From: Acidimicrobiales bacterium | GTDB lineage: Bacteria; Actinomycetota; Acidimicrobiia; Acidimicrobiales; JAKAVM01 | Assembly (NCBI GenBank): GCA_027452005.1 | Contig: DAIDHF010000030.1 | Span: 1 to 33,237, forward strand | Direction of reading: 5' to 3' | DNA: 33,237 nucleotides | Part shown: positions 32,476 through 33,237 of the stretch, one piece after another | How the letters are laid out: every line of letters starts with the position of its first letter | Position numbering within the stretch: position 1 is the stretch's first letter | Program-made: the position numbers and the translations under genes | The notes under the pieces: model-generated | Databases searched by the model: none | What the model was told of the DNA's origin: nothing | The model's input: only the letters and a program-made list of their open reading frames with translations

Positions 32476-33105
32476 CTATTGCTGAACTGAGACAGCTGGC
32501 GCCAGCCAGGTTTCAATGAAATCCTGCCTTCTTTGGCTCCACTCTTCAGATAAAATCGCATAACGAACATGGTCTTCCCATACCGAGTTGATCTCGAGAA
32601 ACTTGAGTGAGACTCCTTCCTCTCGCAGGTTCAACTTCTCTACCACCCTCCTGCTGGCTTTGTTGCGTGGGATTATTGAGATCTCGATCCGATGAAGCCC
32701 AAGTTCCTCAAAGGCAAACTGGAATAAAACCACGACCGACTCAGGGATATACCCATTCCCAGCTTTGGCCTCGTCGATCCAGTATCCAATCGTGGCAGTC
32801 TGGATTGGACCTCGTTGAACGGCGAGCAGGTTGATTTCCCCAATAAGACCATCTGATAAAAAGATCCCGAAAGAGTACGCGGTACCCAGTTGCCTCTCGC
32901 GCTGTCTCATTCCACACCTGGCCGCGAAAACTCGCCGGTCGTAAACCACGTTTATCTGATCTGCGGGTGGTCGGGGCTCCCACTTGACCAACCAGTCCTC
33001 GCATCGAATGCGAACCTCACTCCAGGCCTCGAAATCTCTCGGGCCAAGAGGCCTCAAGGTGACCCGCTTGCCTTTCAACTCCTCAGACAGACCACGAAAT
33101 TGCAC
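32476..33105 (-). CDS. RimJ/RimL-like GNAT N-acetyltransferase
   Basis: 209 residues. The N-terminal strand RVTLRPLGPRDFEAW is typical of the RimJ/RimL GNAT branch. The central strand SDGLIGEINLLAV precedes the acetyl-CoA segment IGYWIDEAKAGNGY (106-119), in place of the usual QxxGxG. Then come FAFEELGLHRIEISIIPRNKASRRVVEKLNLREEG, the usual motif B region. These enzymes acetylate N-terminal residues of ribosomal proteins or small amines; the substrate here is unknown. The start is GTG 33103-33105, without a ribosome site. It is convergent with the SDR gene. Confidence 0.9.
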   Translation of the reverse strand: MQFRGLSEELKGKRVTLRPLGPRDFEAWSEVRIRCEDWLVKWEPRPPADQINVVYDRRVFAARCGMRQRERQLGTAYSFGIFLSDGLIGEINLLAVQRGPIQTATIGYWIDEAKAGNGYIPESVVVLFQFAFEELGLHRIEISIIPRNKASRRVVEKLNLREEGVSLKFLEINSVWEDHVRYAILSEEWSQRRQDFIETWLAPAVSVQQ

Positions 33106-33178
33106 ATATTCAGGTTACTTGTAATTCAAGCTCTTAGCAGGAATTAGGCCGGTTTTCTACCGCTTCCTGGCGAGAGTG

Positions 33179-33198
33179 CTCCCGCCTTCAGGCGGGAG
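33179..33198 (-). ncRNA. Terminal hairpin of an IS200/IS605-type element (possible omega-RNA part)
   Basis: CTCCCGCC-TTCA-GGCGGGAG is a perfect 8-base stem with a 4-base loop, overlapping the 3' end of the TnpB frame on the minus strand. Right-end hairpins of IS605-type elements and the overlapping omega-RNA have this form. The element boundary should lie to the left, around 33110-33170, but cannot be fixed from sequence alone. Confidence 0.6.
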
Positions 33199-33237
33199 GT
33201 GAATCGCCTACCAGGGCGGACGACGCTGGCTCTCGAC
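33188..33237 (-). CDS. TnpB (IS200/IS605 OrfB-type) C-terminus, cut by the window edge
   Basis: The minus-strand frame entering from the right edge reads REPASSALVGDSPPA and a TGA at 33188-33190. This is the characteristic tail of many actinobacterial TnpB proteins (REP-x-SSA-x-VGDSPPA), where coding sequence runs into the right-end hairpin. Only 16 codons are visible, so intactness, the RuvC core and any TnpA partner cannot be judged. TnpB proteins are RNA-guided nucleases of IS200/IS605 transposons. Confidence 0.7.
   Translation of the reverse strand, partial: REPASSALVGDSPPA

Overview
The window looks like a chromosomal segment of an actinobacterium, most likely of the Acidimicrobiia type. 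This is an inference from gene content: a probable F420-linked luciferase-like oxidoreductase, a phosphomannomutase / Trm112-like / SIS-isomerase run as in other Actinobacteria, a huge GT2 glycosyltransferase followed by a DUF5719-like gene, a PlsC/atypical-SDR pair, and several secreted proteins with actinobacterial 'DGG-FGDA-GYW' repeats. Base composition looks intermediate rather than very GC-rich. Some starts look leaderless and GTG/TTG starts are common.

Layout. (1) 1-1548: left-edge partial gene for a secreted repeat protein, followed to 2180 by a decayed IS3-type element. (2) 2181-8974, minus strand: a CPBP intramembrane protease, a very large membrane protein fused to a phosphomannomutase, a Trm112-like protein and a SIS-domain sugar-phosphate isomerase; this is a sugar-nucleotide/cell-envelope glycan operon. 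(3) 9000-10973, plus: ftsH, divergent from the protease gene with only 25 bases between start codons. (4) 11041-15915, minus: a GT2 glycosyltransferase/membrane protein and a DUF5719-like exported protein. (5) 16229-17233: an SCP2-domain protein and, convergent to it across a strong bidirectional terminator, an unknown Ser/Gly-rich protein whose stop codon lies in a perfect hairpin. (6) 17439-25081: a luciferase-like oxidoreductase, two possible small genes, an unknown membrane protein, a TetR regulator and a tightly packed catabolic run (acetoacetate-decarboxylase family, amidohydrolase-2, SDR, KshA-like Rieske oxygenase). A good sigma-70-type promoter with a palindrome in it precedes the run. 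(7) 25360-30089, minus: a lipoprotein and a 1043-residue NHL/FN3 protein that share modules with the left-edge gene. (8) 30143-33237: tRNA-Leu(UAA), a PlsC-like acyltransferase, an SDR lacking the catalytic lysine, a RimJ/RimL-like acetyltransferase, and the 3' end of a TnpB (IS200/IS605-type) gene running off the right edge.

Working together. Regions 2 and 4 plausibly supply and polymerise mannose-type envelope glycans. Regions 5 and 6 look like lipid, steroid or cyclic-compound catabolism (Rieske hydroxylation, SDR oxidation, amidohydrolase and decarboxylase-fold steps, a sterol-carrier domain and an F420-type oxidoreductase), with the TetR protein as the likely local regulator. The three secreted repeat proteins look like a surface-exposed family built from interchangeable modules. 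The observations I would check first are the membrane protein-phosphomannomutase fusion, the catabolic operon with its promoter-embedded palindrome, and the Ser/Gly-rich protein with its terminal hairpin.
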